Part shown: positions 1-8,927 of the stretch, in pieces
Position numbering within the stretch: the first letter of the stretch is position 1
Layout: each line of letters opens with the position of its first letter
NCBI RefSeq assembly: GCF_000019225.1
Contig: NC_010995.1
Coordinates: 4,100,501-4,164,500 of the forward strand
Source of the DNA: Cellvibrio japonicus Ueda107
GTDB taxonomy: Bacteria > Pseudomonadota > Gammaproteobacteria > Pseudomonadales > Cellvibrionaceae
Length of the DNA stretch: 64,000 nt
Direction: 5' to 3'
The notes under the pieces: generated by a model
What the model saw: the letters and a program-made list of their open reading frames with translations, nothing else
Databases searched by the model: none
What the model was told of the DNA's origin: nothing
Made by a program: the position numbers and the translations under genes

Positions 1-687
1 TTGACGCAATTGCGCCGCATAACTAAGGGTGGCATTTAGATAACGATAATCTGCGGATGATAAATGGTTGAATGAAACATCGGTGTGTTGTACTGAGAAT
101 TGCAGGTTATCTGTTGCAGACAGCAAATGTACCAACGCCAAGGTTGCACCTTCACGCTCGGAATCACGCATAGGACTTCGGGCGTAATCTATCTTCGTGA
201 AGTCACCAGAGAGAATGAGTGTGTCAACACTTGTTACACGCAGGCGCGCACTAGGTATTACCGTAAAAATATCGCGTTCATCAAGATTATTTGTGATATC
301 TATCTGGTCAGGTGTTTGCAGCAGGGTTCTCCGCGAATGCTTCAAGAGTAAATCTACCGGACTATCCGGGGTACCCCACAATAAAGAAGATGCACCATCG
401 AGATAAGCATCATTCTCTTGAGAGTCTTTTGCATAACGCTGCTCGACGGCTTGATAATTGACTAATGTTTGTACCTGGCTGTTACTGTAGTTAACACCCA
501 CATTGAGACGATATTCATCCTGGCGTTCATCGATTGCATTATCCTGGCTTTTTGTCGCATTATCAGACATACCACTGCGTGCAGAAAGCGATATCTTATA
601 ATCATTCGACTGACCGGTAGCCGCTAAAACCTGGGATGCACAAAAACATAAAGGTAAGAGGCTACTAGCGTATTTTTGATAATTCAT
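1..687 (-). CDS. Outer-membrane beta-barrel protein of exopolysaccharide locus (partial)
   Basis: The reading frame starts at an ATG (685-687) behind a strong Shine-Dalgarno (GGGGGAGGA) and stays open to the window edge, so only the first 229 residues are seen. A signal peptide ends near residue 22 (SQVLA). The rest is rich in alternating polar/hydrophobic stretches with many N, S, Y and Q residues, as in outer-membrane barrels. Its position directly after the chain-length and kinase-like genes matches the TIGR03016-type barrel of XrtA/PEP-CTERM exopolysaccharide loci, which probably helps the polymer cross the outer membrane. The family call rests on context and composition; the C-terminus is outside the window. 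Confidence 0.6.
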   Translation of the reverse strand, partial: MNYQKYASSLLPLCFCASQVLAATGQSNDYKISLSARSGMSDNATKSQDNAIDERQDEYRLNVGVNYSNSQVQTLVNYQAVEQRYAKDSQENDAYLDGASSLLWGTPDSPVDLLLKHSRRTLLQTPDQIDITNNLDERDIFTVIPSARLRVTSVDTLILSGDFTKIDYARSPMRDSEREGATLALVHLLSATDNLQFSVQHTDVSFNHLSSADYRYLNATLSYAAQLRQ

Positions 688-742
688 TGAGTCCTCCCCC
701 TTGAGCTGTCTATATTCCAGATCGGGTTGCGAAATAATTTAC

Positions 743-1531
743 TTAGTTGTTAAACACTAGCCCTGCAAATTTTTCTTTACTGACTGCATCAACCGCTGCC
801 AATACCTCATCTTTTACCGCTTTGCCAAAGGGCACCACTAACAGGGCATGATCACAATATCTCGCCAATATGCGTGCCTCCGTAGACTGCTGGACGGAAG
901 GTGCATCCATGACAATAAAACGATCCGGATAGCGCGCCTTGATTTCGGCAATCAAGACTTCCATACGTTTGGAATTAAAGAACTCCGCTGCAGATTCACT
1001 GGACCCACCTGAAGGAATCACACGCAACCGTTCAACACCACTGGGATAAATAATATTTTTCAGCGGCACGGTATAGTCGGTGAGGTATTGGGTCAGCCCT
1101 TCTTTCATAGGTGTCGTGATATAGCGCTCCACATCAGAGGAATAGGGATTACAATCAACATATAGCGCTGTTTTGTGCTGGTCCAGTGCAAAAGTGGCTG
1201 CCAAGTTAAAACTGAAATAACTGGAACTCCCCGCGCTCGCTACAGAAGAGACCAACACCACCATATTGTCGCTCTGCCCTCTTTCGAGCAAACGAATACG
1301 CACTTCGCGATAAGCATTCAATACCTCACGCTGACGCATGCCGGTAAAAATAATCTTACGTTCGTATAACTCATCCTGTGACCAGAGCACTGGCAACAGC
1401 ATATTTTTAATCTGCTCGCGCTTCCGGTGCTCCATAACCGCAGCCTTAACCAGTTGATCGCTGGTTTCAACCAACGCATCGACTGATTCCATCAGGCTAT
1501 TGAGGTTTTTATCTTTTTGCTGCTTATCCAT
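743..1531 (-). CDS. CpsD/BY-kinase-like ATPase of exopolysaccharide locus, degenerate Walker A
   Basis: This 262-residue protein resembles the tyrosine autokinase of XrtA-type polysaccharide loci (TIGR03018-like). It has a hydrophobic strand plus NLA helix around residues 91-111, a Walker A'-like ALYVD (D126), and a Walker B-like strand RYPDRFIVMD (D209) followed by TEAR. The expected G-K-T of the P-loop is replaced by S102-S103-S104, so ATP hydrolysis is doubtful. No tyrosine cluster is seen at the C-terminus (ends LVFNN). It lies 9 bp after the chain-length gene and 55 bp before the barrel gene, in one operon. It may act as a non-catalytic partner of the Wzz-like protein. The family is fairly sure; loss of activity is inferred from sequence. 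Confidence 0.72.
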   Translation of the reverse strand: MDKQQKDKNLNSLMESVDALVETSDQLVKAAVMEHRKREQIKNMLLPVLWSQDELYERKIIFTGMRQREVLNAYREVRIRLLERGQSDNMVVLVSSVASAGSSSYFSFNLAATFALDQHKTALYVDCNPYSSDVERYITTPMKEGLTQYLTDYTVPLKNIIYPSGVERLRVIPSGGSSESAAEFFNSKRMEVLIAEIKARYPDRFIVMDAPSVQQSTEARILARYCDHALLVVPFGKAVKDEVLAAVDAVSKEKFAGLVFNN

Positions 1532-1540
1532 TCAACACCC

Positions 1541-3058
1541 CTAGCCTCTTGTTGTTTGCCAAAAAACAGCAATGGCGATATAACCGGCCAAGGCCACCAG
1601 TGATATGAAAAATACCAACAGCATATCCTTCTTCAGTAAACGCTCACCCAGAGGTGAATTGAAATGGGGGATAACACCAATCAACGTCATATCTTCCGGT
1701 AGCATTTTTTGCAGCATACGCGCTGAACGAAGGTGTGGATCCAAAAACACATAGAGCACTAATAATCCAAAGGGCGCTAATAACCCCAGGATGGGGCCAA
1801 GCACAGCAAAATGAATAAAACTTAAACCTGACGGTTTCAGAGGAAAACTGGCGGGCTCCTGAATGCGATAACTAATCCCCTGCCCCTCAATATCCAACGT
1901 CATGGATAAGCGTGCGGCCTCTTTGCGCTGCAACATTTCCTCATAAACCTTACGCGTTACATCATAGTCACGGGTTAACTCGGAAAACTCTGCCTGGCTT
2001 GCAGCAATACGCTGCTGGCGCTCAAATTCCTGCTCTTGCAACGCCATTAACGACTGCATGCGGCGCTTCTGTGAACGCAAGGTTACATCTGCTTCAGCCA
2101 ATTGCTTGCGCAGCTCTTCATATAGTGGGTTTTCAACACGCTCACTATTGCCATAGACTTCGCCAGACTGCTTGAGCTTTTCGATAGCTTGATCAATTTC
2201 AGCAATTTGTCCACGCAGGGAAATAACATCAGGGTAGCTTTCCTGATAGCTTAATAATAATTGCTCAAGATGAGCCGTCAGTGTCTGCCGGCGTTGGCGC
2301 AACTCATCCACTTGCCCCTTGGCCTGGAGATATTGTCCTTCGTTATTTAACTGTTGCTGGATGGTATTGATTCGCGCCTGCGATTCCTCAATCGCAATTT
2401 TCAGCGATTCGATTTCCTGGCGCAGGCTGGCAATACGCGCACTAACTGCTGCCTCAGTACCGTCTGTATTTTGTGATTTGAATTCCTTCAGCTTTTCCTC
2501 TGCCATTTCCAATTGTTTTTTATAGGTTTGCACCTGGGCATCAATAAAGTTGTATGCACCAACGCTCTCCTCACGCTTTTTACGCGCAGTCCCTTCAATA
2601 AATACATTGATGATAGCATTCAGTATTTCGAAGGATTGGTCAGGGTTATTTGCTCGATAGGCCACTTGAAAGTGGTTATTATTGCGCTCGCGCTTGATAG
2701 TAATAGCCGCACGAAGCTGGCGCACTACCCGATCCTGCTGCTCTTCTGTTGCGCGCTCATTCAACAACCCAGCCTGGCGAGCCGCTGCCACCAGGCTGCT
2801 GCGGGTATAAATAATTTCGCTTGCCTGTTCAGAGCGATCAATTTTAGTAACTTCTGCGCTTCCCTTGAGCAGGGGTTCGATAATATTGGTCACATCGGCG
2901 AATAATACTGCACTGGTGGTGTAGTTCTTCGGCCAAATCAATCCTACACCGAGAGCGGTATAGGCAATCCCGATAAAAAGCAAAACACACCAAAAGCGAA
3001 AGCGAATTAACTCTGCACGAAGGGCAAAGAGCATTTCTTTTAAATAGACTTTATCCAT
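1541..3058 (-). CDS. Polysaccharide chain-length determinant (Wzz/GumC type, XrtA locus)
   Basis: A 505-residue inner-membrane polysaccharide co-polymerase. It has an N-terminal membrane segment (about residues 23-43), a Wzz-type periplasmic domain, long heptad-rich coiled-coil stretches (about 160-310 and 330-400), a proline motif (SFPLKPSG) before the second membrane segment, and a further hydrophobic helix at the extreme C-terminus (about 478-500). The third helix and the length fit the TIGR03007 subfamily of PEP-CTERM loci. It would set polymer length and connect the inner membrane to the export lipoprotein encoded upstream. The separate kinase-like gene follows 9 bp downstream, so this is a split Wzc-like system. 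Confidence 0.85.
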   Translation of the reverse strand: MDKVYLKEMLFALRAELIRFRFWCVLLFIGIAYTALGVGLIWPKNYTTSAVLFADVTNIIEPLLKGSAEVTKIDRSEQASEIIYTRSSLVAAARQAGLLNERATEEQQDRVVRQLRAAITIKRERNNNHFQVAYRANNPDQSFEILNAIINVFIEGTARKKREESVGAYNFIDAQVQTYKKQLEMAEEKLKEFKSQNTDGTEAAVSARIASLRQEIESLKIAIEESQARINTIQQQLNNEGQYLQAKGQVDELRQRRQTLTAHLEQLLLSYQESYPDVISLRGQIAEIDQAIEKLKQSGEVYGNSERVENPLYEELRKQLAEADVTLRSQKRRMQSLMALQEQEFERQQRIAASQAEFSELTRDYDVTRKVYEEMLQRKEAARLSMTLDIEGQGISYRIQEPASFPLKPSGLSFIHFAVLGPILGLLAPFGLLVLYVFLDPHLRSARMLQKMLPEDMTLIGVIPHFNSPLGERLLKKDMLLVFFISLVALAGYIAIAVFWQTTRG

Positions 3059-3120
3059 GAATCATCTCTGGATACGGGGCAATAAGGCCCGTTATAGCAA
3101 TAGAAAAAATATAACTCACA

Positions 3121-3741
3121 TTAAAAAGCACGCTCAGGTACCGTCACAATATCCGATGGCTGCAATAGGTAATTGGTATCTATCTTGCCATCGTTGATCA
3201 GGTCATCGAGGCGGATAGGATAAACCTTTACAACACCATCGATTTTGCGATACAGCCTGGCCTTGTTGGGCGATGCATAAATGTTGGTTCCACCAGCCAG
3301 CAATACCAGATCCAGAACGGTCATACCTTCACGATAAGGAATAGACTGCGGGCTATTGACTGCGCCGGTAATGCGAACACGACGCTGGAAATCCGAACTG
3401 CTGGGATTGGTCACAATCACGGTCACTTGAGGATTGCGAACATAGGTGGTAAGACTTTGGACAATATTATTGGAGAGCTGGGTAGCCGTGAGGTCGGCAG
3501 CAGGAATATCGCCGATCAGGGGCATGGAGATCTTGCCATCGGGACGGACGGGCACAGCCAGTGACAATTCCGGGTTGCGCCACACATTGATCTGCAGAGT
3601 ATCCCCTACACCTATACGATACTCTGCCAGCAAACCGGAGTCCGACACAGGGGGCATTTTTTCCATCCGGTTTCCTGCACAAGCGGCAAGCAGTGATAGA
3701 CACAGGATAACCATCCATCTAACAGTCAAGGATTGTGTCAC
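3121..3741 (-). CDS. Polysaccharide export outer-membrane lipoprotein (Wza-like, short)
   Basis: A 206-residue protein with a lipoprotein signal: hydrophobic core then LLAAC with lipidated Cys21. It is followed by the Poly_export domain (YRIGVGDTLQINVW, about residues 41-55, then PVRPDGKISMPLIGD) and one SLBB-like segment (RITGAVNSPQSIPY, about 123-136). It lacks the extra SLBB domains and C-terminal helix of full-length Wza, as is usual for the short TIGR03027-type protein of XrtA loci. It is expected in the outer membrane or its inner leaflet as the export channel partner of the chain-length protein. It sits 33 bp after the sugar transferase gene in the same operon. Confidence 0.88.
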   Translation of the reverse strand: MTQSLTVRWMVILCLSLLAACAGNRMEKMPPVSDSGLLAEYRIGVGDTLQINVWRNPELSLAVPVRPDGKISMPLIGDIPAADLTATQLSNNIVQSLTTYVRNPQVTVIVTNPSSSDFQRRVRITGAVNSPQSIPYREGMTVLDLVLLAGGTNIYASPNKARLYRKIDGVVKVYPIRLDDLINDGKIDTNYLLQPSDIVTVPERAF

Positions 3742-3774
3742 GATAACTCTCCTGAAATAGGCGATACCGGGGGA

Positions 3775-5184
3775 CTAGTGTACCCCCTTACCCAGCAAAA
3801 TAATTTCAACCGTCTGGATCATGATCAGCATGTCCATCAGGAAACTGTGGTTCTTGGTGTAGTACAAATCGTATTGCAACTTGTTTTTGGCATCCTCTGC
3901 TGAGGCGCCGTAGGGATATTTCAACTGCGCCCACCCCATCAATCCGGGCTTGACCTTATGGCGCATTTCATAAAAAGGAATTTGCCTGGAAAGATCTGCG
4001 ACAAATTCCGGCCGCTCCGGCCTTGGCCCCACAAAGCTCATACTCCCCGCCAACACATTGTAGAGCTGGGGTAACTCATCCAGGCGGGTATTGCGGATGA
4101 ATGCCCCAACACGAGTCACCCGTGCATCATTTTTCTGCGCCCACATGGCGCCATTTTTCTCCGCATCCTGACGCATACTGCGAAACTTGTAAATGCGAAA
4201 ATGCCGCCCATTAAAGCCCACGCGGATTTGGTGATAAAGCACCGGCCCTGGACTATCCAGCCGAACCGCTATTGCGGTTAGTAACATAAATGGCCAAAGT
4301 ACCAGAAAAAACACAGATGCCAGTGCGATATCAAATAGTCTCTTGGCCAACAGGCGGCGTTTGGAATATTTGAAGCCATCCGAAAACAACATCCAACTGG
4401 GCTGCAACAAGCCTATATCTATCTTGCCCAGCTCCCGCTCGTAAAATCCCAGCGCGTCACTTGAGGGAATACCGGCAAGTTTGCAATCGAGGAACTGGCT
4501 TAGGGGAAACACATTACCCGCAGCACGTCGACGCTCATCAGGGGCAATCACAATTTCTGATACCTGCGCGCCTTTCACAAAAGCCACCCAGTCTGAAGGC
4601 TCTCGAATAATCAATTCATTGGGTACAACGACAGACTCATCCGCACTGGGAATACATCCAATAATTTTTACGCCGATAACATCGATACTTGGAGCCAAAT
4701 CATCAAGCAATTTTTGTGCACGAACACCCGCCCCATAGATGACAACACGGCGCTTAAGCTGGGCAGTGTCGACAACTTTTACAAACCCCCAGCGTGCAAT
4801 AATAACCGAGGCCGTTGCCACCAGGACGCCCCAAAACACCAACCCCTGAGGCATCAATTCGCGTCCAAAGACCAAACCCACCAGAAATAACGCAGCACTA
4901 CCCAATAAAAAGAAACTCACCAGGGTGCGCAATACCATGCTGGAAAAACCTTCGCGCACCATGGCTGCATACACCCCCATGGATAAGGTGCAGCAACTTA
5001 ACACCAGGGAAAAAACAATCGCCGAACGCCAGATTGATGCGACAGGCGTTACCTCATACGGGGGGTACACACCCACTATCCAATTTGCTACCCACACCGC
5101 AATACCCAATAACACCGCTTCGATCAGGCCGAGAAAAAGATAAGGCAAATGCACGTAGTGCTTATTGAGTCGAATGTAGGACAA
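3775..5184 (-). CDS. Undecaprenyl-phosphate sugar phosphotransferase (EpsB_2-type initiating transferase)
   Basis: This 469-residue polyisoprenyl-phosphate hexose-1-phosphate transferase starts the repeat unit on the lipid carrier. Several N-terminal membrane segments (about residues 12-135) precede a nucleotide-binding-like domain (RRVVIYGAGVRAQKLL, about 145-160). The catalytic PgeT domain follows a re-entrant helix from about 275 and shows the family signatures KFRSM, RLDELPQLYNVL, GSMSFVGPRPERPEF and KPGLMGWAQ. The architecture matches TIGR03013 (PEP-CTERM-associated). It is the first gene of the minus-strand operon, with a 219-bp divergent promoter region shared with the dehydrogenase gene. 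The sugar transferred cannot be told from sequence. Confidence 0.9.
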   Translation of the reverse strand: MSYIRLNKHYVHLPYLFLGLIEAVLLGIAVWVANWIVGVYPPYEVTPVASIWRSAIVFSLVLSCCTLSMGVYAAMVREGFSSMVLRTLVSFFLLGSAALFLVGLVFGRELMPQGLVFWGVLVATASVIIARWGFVKVVDTAQLKRRVVIYGAGVRAQKLLDDLAPSIDVIGVKIIGCIPSADESVVVPNELIIREPSDWVAFVKGAQVSEIVIAPDERRRAAGNVFPLSQFLDCKLAGIPSSDALGFYERELGKIDIGLLQPSWMLFSDGFKYSKRRLLAKRLFDIALASVFFLVLWPFMLLTAIAVRLDSPGPVLYHQIRVGFNGRHFRIYKFRSMRQDAEKNGAMWAQKNDARVTRVGAFIRNTRLDELPQLYNVLAGSMSFVGPRPERPEFVADLSRQIPFYEMRHKVKPGLMGWAQLKYPYGASAEDAKNKLQYDLYYTKNHSFLMDMLIMIQTVEIILLGKGVH

Positions 5185-5403
5185 ACCCGTTTCCTTCAGA
5201 ATGAGTGGCAGTTTTGGAGCCGGGCATTATAGCCAGATTTGTGACAAAAACTCGACCAGCGCCGACAGTTTTCTGTCACTTTGATCATTACATTTAAGAT
5301 ACGCGCAAATAATGCCGGCATCCTATAAGATCCTTAAAAAAAAGCTGGTTTTTATGCTACCTTAAGCGCCCTCGGATTCACCTACCCGCTAAGGAACCAA
5401 CAC

Positions 5404-6678
5404 ATGTTCGCAAGCAACCCCAGGCTTTGCATTATCGGCTTAGGCTATGTTGGCCTGCCACTCGCCGTGGAATTTGGAAAAAAAATCGACACTATTGGTT
5501 TTGATATCAATCCTGCGCGCATTGACGCCTTGCGACAAGGTGAAGACCACACACTCGAACTCAATCGCGAAGAGCTGACCCAGGCAACCAGGCTCAGCTA
5601 CACAACCCGTGAAAATGACATCACCGGTTGCGACGTTTATATAGTGACAGTCCCCACACCGATTAACGACAGCAAGCAACCTGACCTGACCCCTCTTGAA
5701 AAGGCGTCCGCCCTGCTCGGCCGGGTCATTGATAAAAATGCCATTGTTGTTTTTGAATCAACAGTCTATCCCGGCTGCACAGAAGAGGTTTGTGTACCCA
5801 TCATTGAACAGGGTTCCGGTCTTGTCTTTAACCGTGACTTTTTTGCCGGATATAGTCCGGAACGCATCAACCCGGGCGACAAACAACATCGGGTACACAA
5901 CATTACCAAGATTACCTCCGGCTCAACGCCGGAGGTTGCCGAGTATATCGATCAGCTTTATCGCCAAATCGTTGTGGTAGGCACCCACAAAGCGAGCAGT
6001 ATCAAAGTAGCCGAAGCGGCAAAGGTCATCGAAAATACCCAGCGCGATATCAATATCGCCCTGGTTAACGAGCTGGCCCTGATCTTTAAACGCCTGGACA
6101 TAGACACCTTAGAGGTACTGGAAGCCGCCGGAACCAAATGGAACTTTTTACCTTTCCGTCCCGGCCTGGTCGGCGGACACTGTATTAGTGTGGACCCTTA
6201 CTATTTAACACATAAAGCCCAGCAGGTAGGCTACAACCCCGAGGTCATCCTTGCCGGTCGCCGCATTAACGATGGCATGGGGACTTTTGTGGCCGAGTCT
6301 GTGGTAAAAATGATGACCCAGCGCAAATGCCATGTGGTCGACTCCAATATCCTGATTATGGGCCTGACCTTTAAGGAAAACTGTCCGGATCTACGCAATA
6401 CCCGTGTGATCGATATTATTCATGAATTAAAAAACTATAACGCCAATGTACATGTATATGATCCCTGGGCCGACCCTGTGGAAGCCCAGCACGAATATGG
6501 ATTGGCGCTAATCAACCAACCACAGGCAAATACTTACGATGCCATTATCCTGTGTGTAGGCCACGAACAATTCCGTGCCCTGGGCGCCGATGCCATTCGC
6601 ACCCTGGGTAAAACCAACCATGTACTCTTTGATGTAAAACATGTACTTCCCAAGGCAGCGGTGGACGCTCGTCTCTAA
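5404..6678 (+). CDS. tviB: Nucleotide-sugar dehydrogenase (TviB/WbpO-like UDP-HexNAc 6-dehydrogenase)
   Basis: A 424-residue UDP-glucose/GDP-mannose dehydrogenase-family enzyme that oxidises C6 of a UDP-sugar to the uronic acid with NAD. It has an N-terminal Rossmann motif (GLGYVGLPLA), a conserved ESTVYPG segment, the catalytic GGHCISVDPYYLT motif with Cys260, and a C-terminal MGLTFKENCPDLRN segment. The start and motif spacing resemble TviB/WbpO (UDP-GlcNAc/GalNAc) more than Ugd, and a separate Ugd-type gene lies at 14139. It is the first gene of the plus-strand arm, behind an AAGGAA ribosome site. Substrate choice between UDP-GlcNAc and UDP-GalNAc is not resolved. Confidence 0.82.
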   Translation: MFASNPRLCIIGLGYVGLPLAVEFGKKIDTIGFDINPARIDALRQGEDHTLELNREELTQATRLSYTTRENDITGCDVYIVTVPTPINDSKQPDLTPLEKASALLGRVIDKNAIVVFESTVYPGCTEEVCVPIIEQGSGLVFNRDFFAGYSPERINPGDKQHRVHNITKITSGSTPEVAEYIDQLYRQIVVVGTHKASSIKVAEAAKVIENTQRDINIALVNELALIFKRLDIDTLEVLEAAGTKWNFLPFRPGLVGGHCISVDPYYLTHKAQQVGYNPEVILAGRRINDGMGTFVAESVVKMMTQRKCHVVDSNILIMGLTFKENCPDLRNTRVIDIIHELKNYNANVHVYDPWADPVEAQHEYGLALINQPQANTYDAIILCVGHEQFRALGADAIRTLGKTNHVLFDVKHVLPKAAVDARL

Positions 6679-6696
6679 TTTCCCAGGACACACAGC

Positions 6697-7704
6697 ATGA
6701 AAGTATTGGTAACAGGCACCGCCGGATTTATCGGATCGACATTAGCCAAACGCCTGCTCGCACGCGGCGATGAAGTGATAGGGATAGACAACCTGAATGA
6801 TTACTACGATGTGCAAATCAAAAAAGACCGACTTGCCCATTTAACAGCAAACAGTGGTTTTACCGACATTCGTTGCAATCTGGAAGACAAAGCTGCTATC
6901 GACAATGTCTTTAAGACCCATAAGCCCGATCGCGTCGTCAACCTGGCGGCACAGGCCGGCGTCCGCTATTCACTGGTTAATCCCCAAGCCTATATTGATG
7001 CCAATATCACCGGTTTCCTGAATATCCTTGAAGGTTGCCGTCATTTTGGTACCGACAACCTGGTGTATGCATCCAGCAGTTCTGTTTATGGCCTTAATAC
7101 TGCCATGCCCTTCTCAGTGCACAATAATGTGGACCACCCGGTAAGCCTCTACGCTACCAGTAAGAAGGCCAACGAGCTCATGGCCCATACCTATAGCCAT
7201 CTTTTCAACATCCCCACCACCGGTCTGCGTTTCTTTACCGTTTATGGCCCATGGGGACGCCCCGACATGGCACTGTTTATTTTCACCCGCAAAATTCTCG
7301 CTGGAGAGCCAATCGATGTCTTCAATTATGGCCACCATCGGCGCGACTTTACCTACATCGACGATATCGTTGAGGGCGTGATCAGAACCCTGGATAACGT
7401 GGCCCAACCCAACAGCAATTGGAGTGGTGATAAACCCGACCCAGCCACCTCCAAAGGCCCCTACCGTATTTACAATATTGGCAGCAATAACCCCGTCGAA
7501 CTCTTACGATATATTGAAGTGCTTGAGGATTGCCTGGGGAAAAAGGCCACCAAAAACCTGCTTCCCATGCAGCCAGGCGATGTACCCGATACCTATGCCA
7601 ATGTCGATGCATTGATCGAAGACGTGGGTTACCGCCCAACTACGCCTGTCGAGGTAGGCATAGAACGCTTCGTGAAGTGGTACAGAGACTATTACAAGGT
7701 TTAA
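6697..7704 (+). CDS. NAD-dependent epimerase, UDP-glucuronate 4-epimerase-like (CapI family)
   Basis: A 335-residue extended SDR enzyme. It has the GTAGFIGS NAD motif (about residues 7-14), the typical DNLNDYYDVQIKKDRL segment of the CapI/GAE group, the SSSSVYG catalytic serine region and the YATSK motif (Tyr152, Lys156). The family interconverts UDP-glucuronate and UDP-galacturonate or the related HexNAc uronates. It starts 18 bp after the dehydrogenase gene, so the two probably act in sequence: oxidation at C6, then epimerisation at C4. The exact substrate depends on what the upstream enzyme makes. Confidence 0.85.
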   Translation: MKVLVTGTAGFIGSTLAKRLLARGDEVIGIDNLNDYYDVQIKKDRLAHLTANSGFTDIRCNLEDKAAIDNVFKTHKPDRVVNLAAQAGVRYSLVNPQAYIDANITGFLNILEGCRHFGTDNLVYASSSSVYGLNTAMPFSVHNNVDHPVSLYATSKKANELMAHTYSHLFNIPTTGLRFFTVYGPWGRPDMALFIFTRKILAGEPIDVFNYGHHRRDFTYIDDIVEGVIRTLDNVAQPNSNWSGDKPDPATSKGPYRIYNIGSNNPVELLRYIEVLEDCLGKKATKNLLPMQPGDVPDTYANVDALIEDVGYRPTTPVEVGIERFVKWYRDYYKV

Positions 7705-7722
7705 CTAACACAGGTTTTGACT

Positions 7723-8628
7723 ATGAGCAAAGGCGCTATTACCCATGCCATGACGGTTGATGTGGAGGACTATTACCATGTCGCCGCCTTTGCCAAGGTC
7801 ATCAAGCCAAGTGAGTGGGATCAATGGCCCTCTCGCGTGGAGGCCAATACCCAGCGCTTGTTACAGGTGTTTTCCGACCACGGGATTACAATCACCTTCT
7901 TTATATTAGGCTGGGTGGCTGAGCGCTACCCACAACTGGTACGGGATATACAGACACAAGGCCATGAGATTGCGTCCCATGGCTATAGCCACCAACTGAT
8001 CTACCGGCAGGATCCCCAGACCTTCCGCCGCGAAACCGAAAAGTCCAAGCAGTTGCTGGAAGACATTACCCAAGCCCCCATTACTGGTTATCGCGCAGCC
8101 AGCTATTCCATTACCCGGAGTTCCCTCTGGGCACTGGATATACTCGCCGAACTGGGTTTTACCTGGGACTCCAGCATTTTCCCCACCCGCCACGACAACT
8201 ATGGTATTCCCGGCAGCCCTGAGGAGCCCTACCGCATCATCACCCGCAGCGGTGCAAGTCTGATCGAATTTCCGCTCACGACAGCGAAGGTATGGGGACA
8301 ATCCATACCCGCTGCCGGCGGCGGTTATTTTCGCCAATACCCCTATGCCCTCTCTCGCTGGCTGTTCCAACGCGCCAGTGACAACCAATCCAAACCCCAG
8401 ATTTTTTATTTGCACCCCTGGGAAATAGACCCCGAACAGCCACGGGTTCCCAATGCCAGCTGGTTTAGCAACTTCCGCCACTACACCAATCTCAAGCGCT
8501 GTCTGCCGCGCCTGGAGCGCATGATCCAGGATTTTCCCTTTGGTACCATGAGCAAAAGCCTAGGTTCCACACGGGTAGAGCGCGAACTCCACGTGACAGA
8601 GCTGGCCCAACAACCGCTTACAGAATAA
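7723..8628 (+). CDS. Polysaccharide deacetylase, XrtA/PEP-CTERM locus subfamily
   Basis: A NodB-fold deacetylase of 301 residues. It shows the metal-site motif TVDVED (about residues 11-16), the second motif SHGYSH, and a DUF3473-like C-terminal half (PAAGGGYFRQYPY, then IFYLHPWEIDPEQPR). This is the TIGR03006 pattern of PEP-CTERM-linked exopolysaccharide loci. It probably removes acetyl groups from HexNAc residues of the polymer. The ATG at 7723 is preferred over a TTG six bases upstream. It lies 18 bp after the epimerase gene and ends the plus-strand arm; no clear terminator follows. No signal peptide is evident, as is usual in this subfamily. Confidence 0.9.
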   Translation: MSKGAITHAMTVDVEDYYHVAAFAKVIKPSEWDQWPSRVEANTQRLLQVFSDHGITITFFILGWVAERYPQLVRDIQTQGHEIASHGYSHQLIYRQDPQTFRRETEKSKQLLEDITQAPITGYRAASYSITRSSLWALDILAELGFTWDSSIFPTRHDNYGIPGSPEEPYRIITRSGASLIEFPLTTAKVWGQSIPAAGGGYFRQYPYALSRWLFQRASDNQSKPQIFYLHPWEIDPEQPRVPNASWFSNFRHYTNLKRCLPRLERMIQDFPFGTMSKSLGSTRVERELHVTELAQQPLTE

Positions 8629-8709
8629 CTACCCCCAAATTGGTCATAGACGTTAGGCGCCAGGCTCAGTACAATCCCGCCCTCTTTGCTGACCGCTAAG
8701 TCAGCTTCC

Positions 8710-8786
8710 GCACCTGTAGCTCAGTTGGATAGAGTAGCGGTTTCCGAAGCCGTTGGTCGCTGGTTCGAATCCAGTCAGGTGCGCCA
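8710..8786 (+). tRNA. tRNA-Arg (anticodon CCG)
   Basis: A complete 77-nt cloverleaf can be folded by eye. The acceptor stem is GCACCTG/CAGGTGC, the D-arm GCTC/GAGT, the anticodon loop TTCCGAA with anticodon CCG (reads CGG, Arg), the T-arm GCTGG-TTCGAAT-CCAGT, and the discriminator G is followed by an encoded CCA. The 3' part is repeated at 13847, which marks this gene as the integration target of the island that follows. Confidence 0.95.
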
Positions 8787-8788
8787 AA
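8759..8788 (+). other. attL-like site: 3' end of tRNA-Arg
   Basis: The T-arm and 3' end of the tRNA gene (GGTTCGAATCCAGTCAGG within it) are duplicated at 13847-13867. Such duplications are left by tyrosine integrases that use the tRNA 3' end as attB. This copy completes a functional tRNA, so it is the one kept at the tRNA end of the island. Confidence 0.75.
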
Positions 8789-8800
8789 TACCCTTCCCAA

Positions 8801-8871
8801 GTTGTCTCATACATTCCACTTTACCTTTAAAAACAATAATTTAGCATTTTTTGTTGTCTCAGGTTGTCTCA
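8801..8871 (+). repeat. Three direct repeats GTTGTCTCA next to attL
   Basis: GTTGTCTCA occurs at 8801-8809, 8853-8861 and 8863-8871, with a degenerate copy (GGTCATCTCA) at 8882-8891. Repeats of this size beside an att site look like arm-type binding sites of a tyrosine recombinase. No integrase gene remains in the window, so this role is inferred from position. The rest of the 8787-8927 stretch shows no gene. Confidence 0.5.
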
Positions 8872-8927
8872 GTTAAACTTAGGTCATCTCAGCCCGTTGT
8901 GTATGCCAACGAAAAATCGAACCTGGC

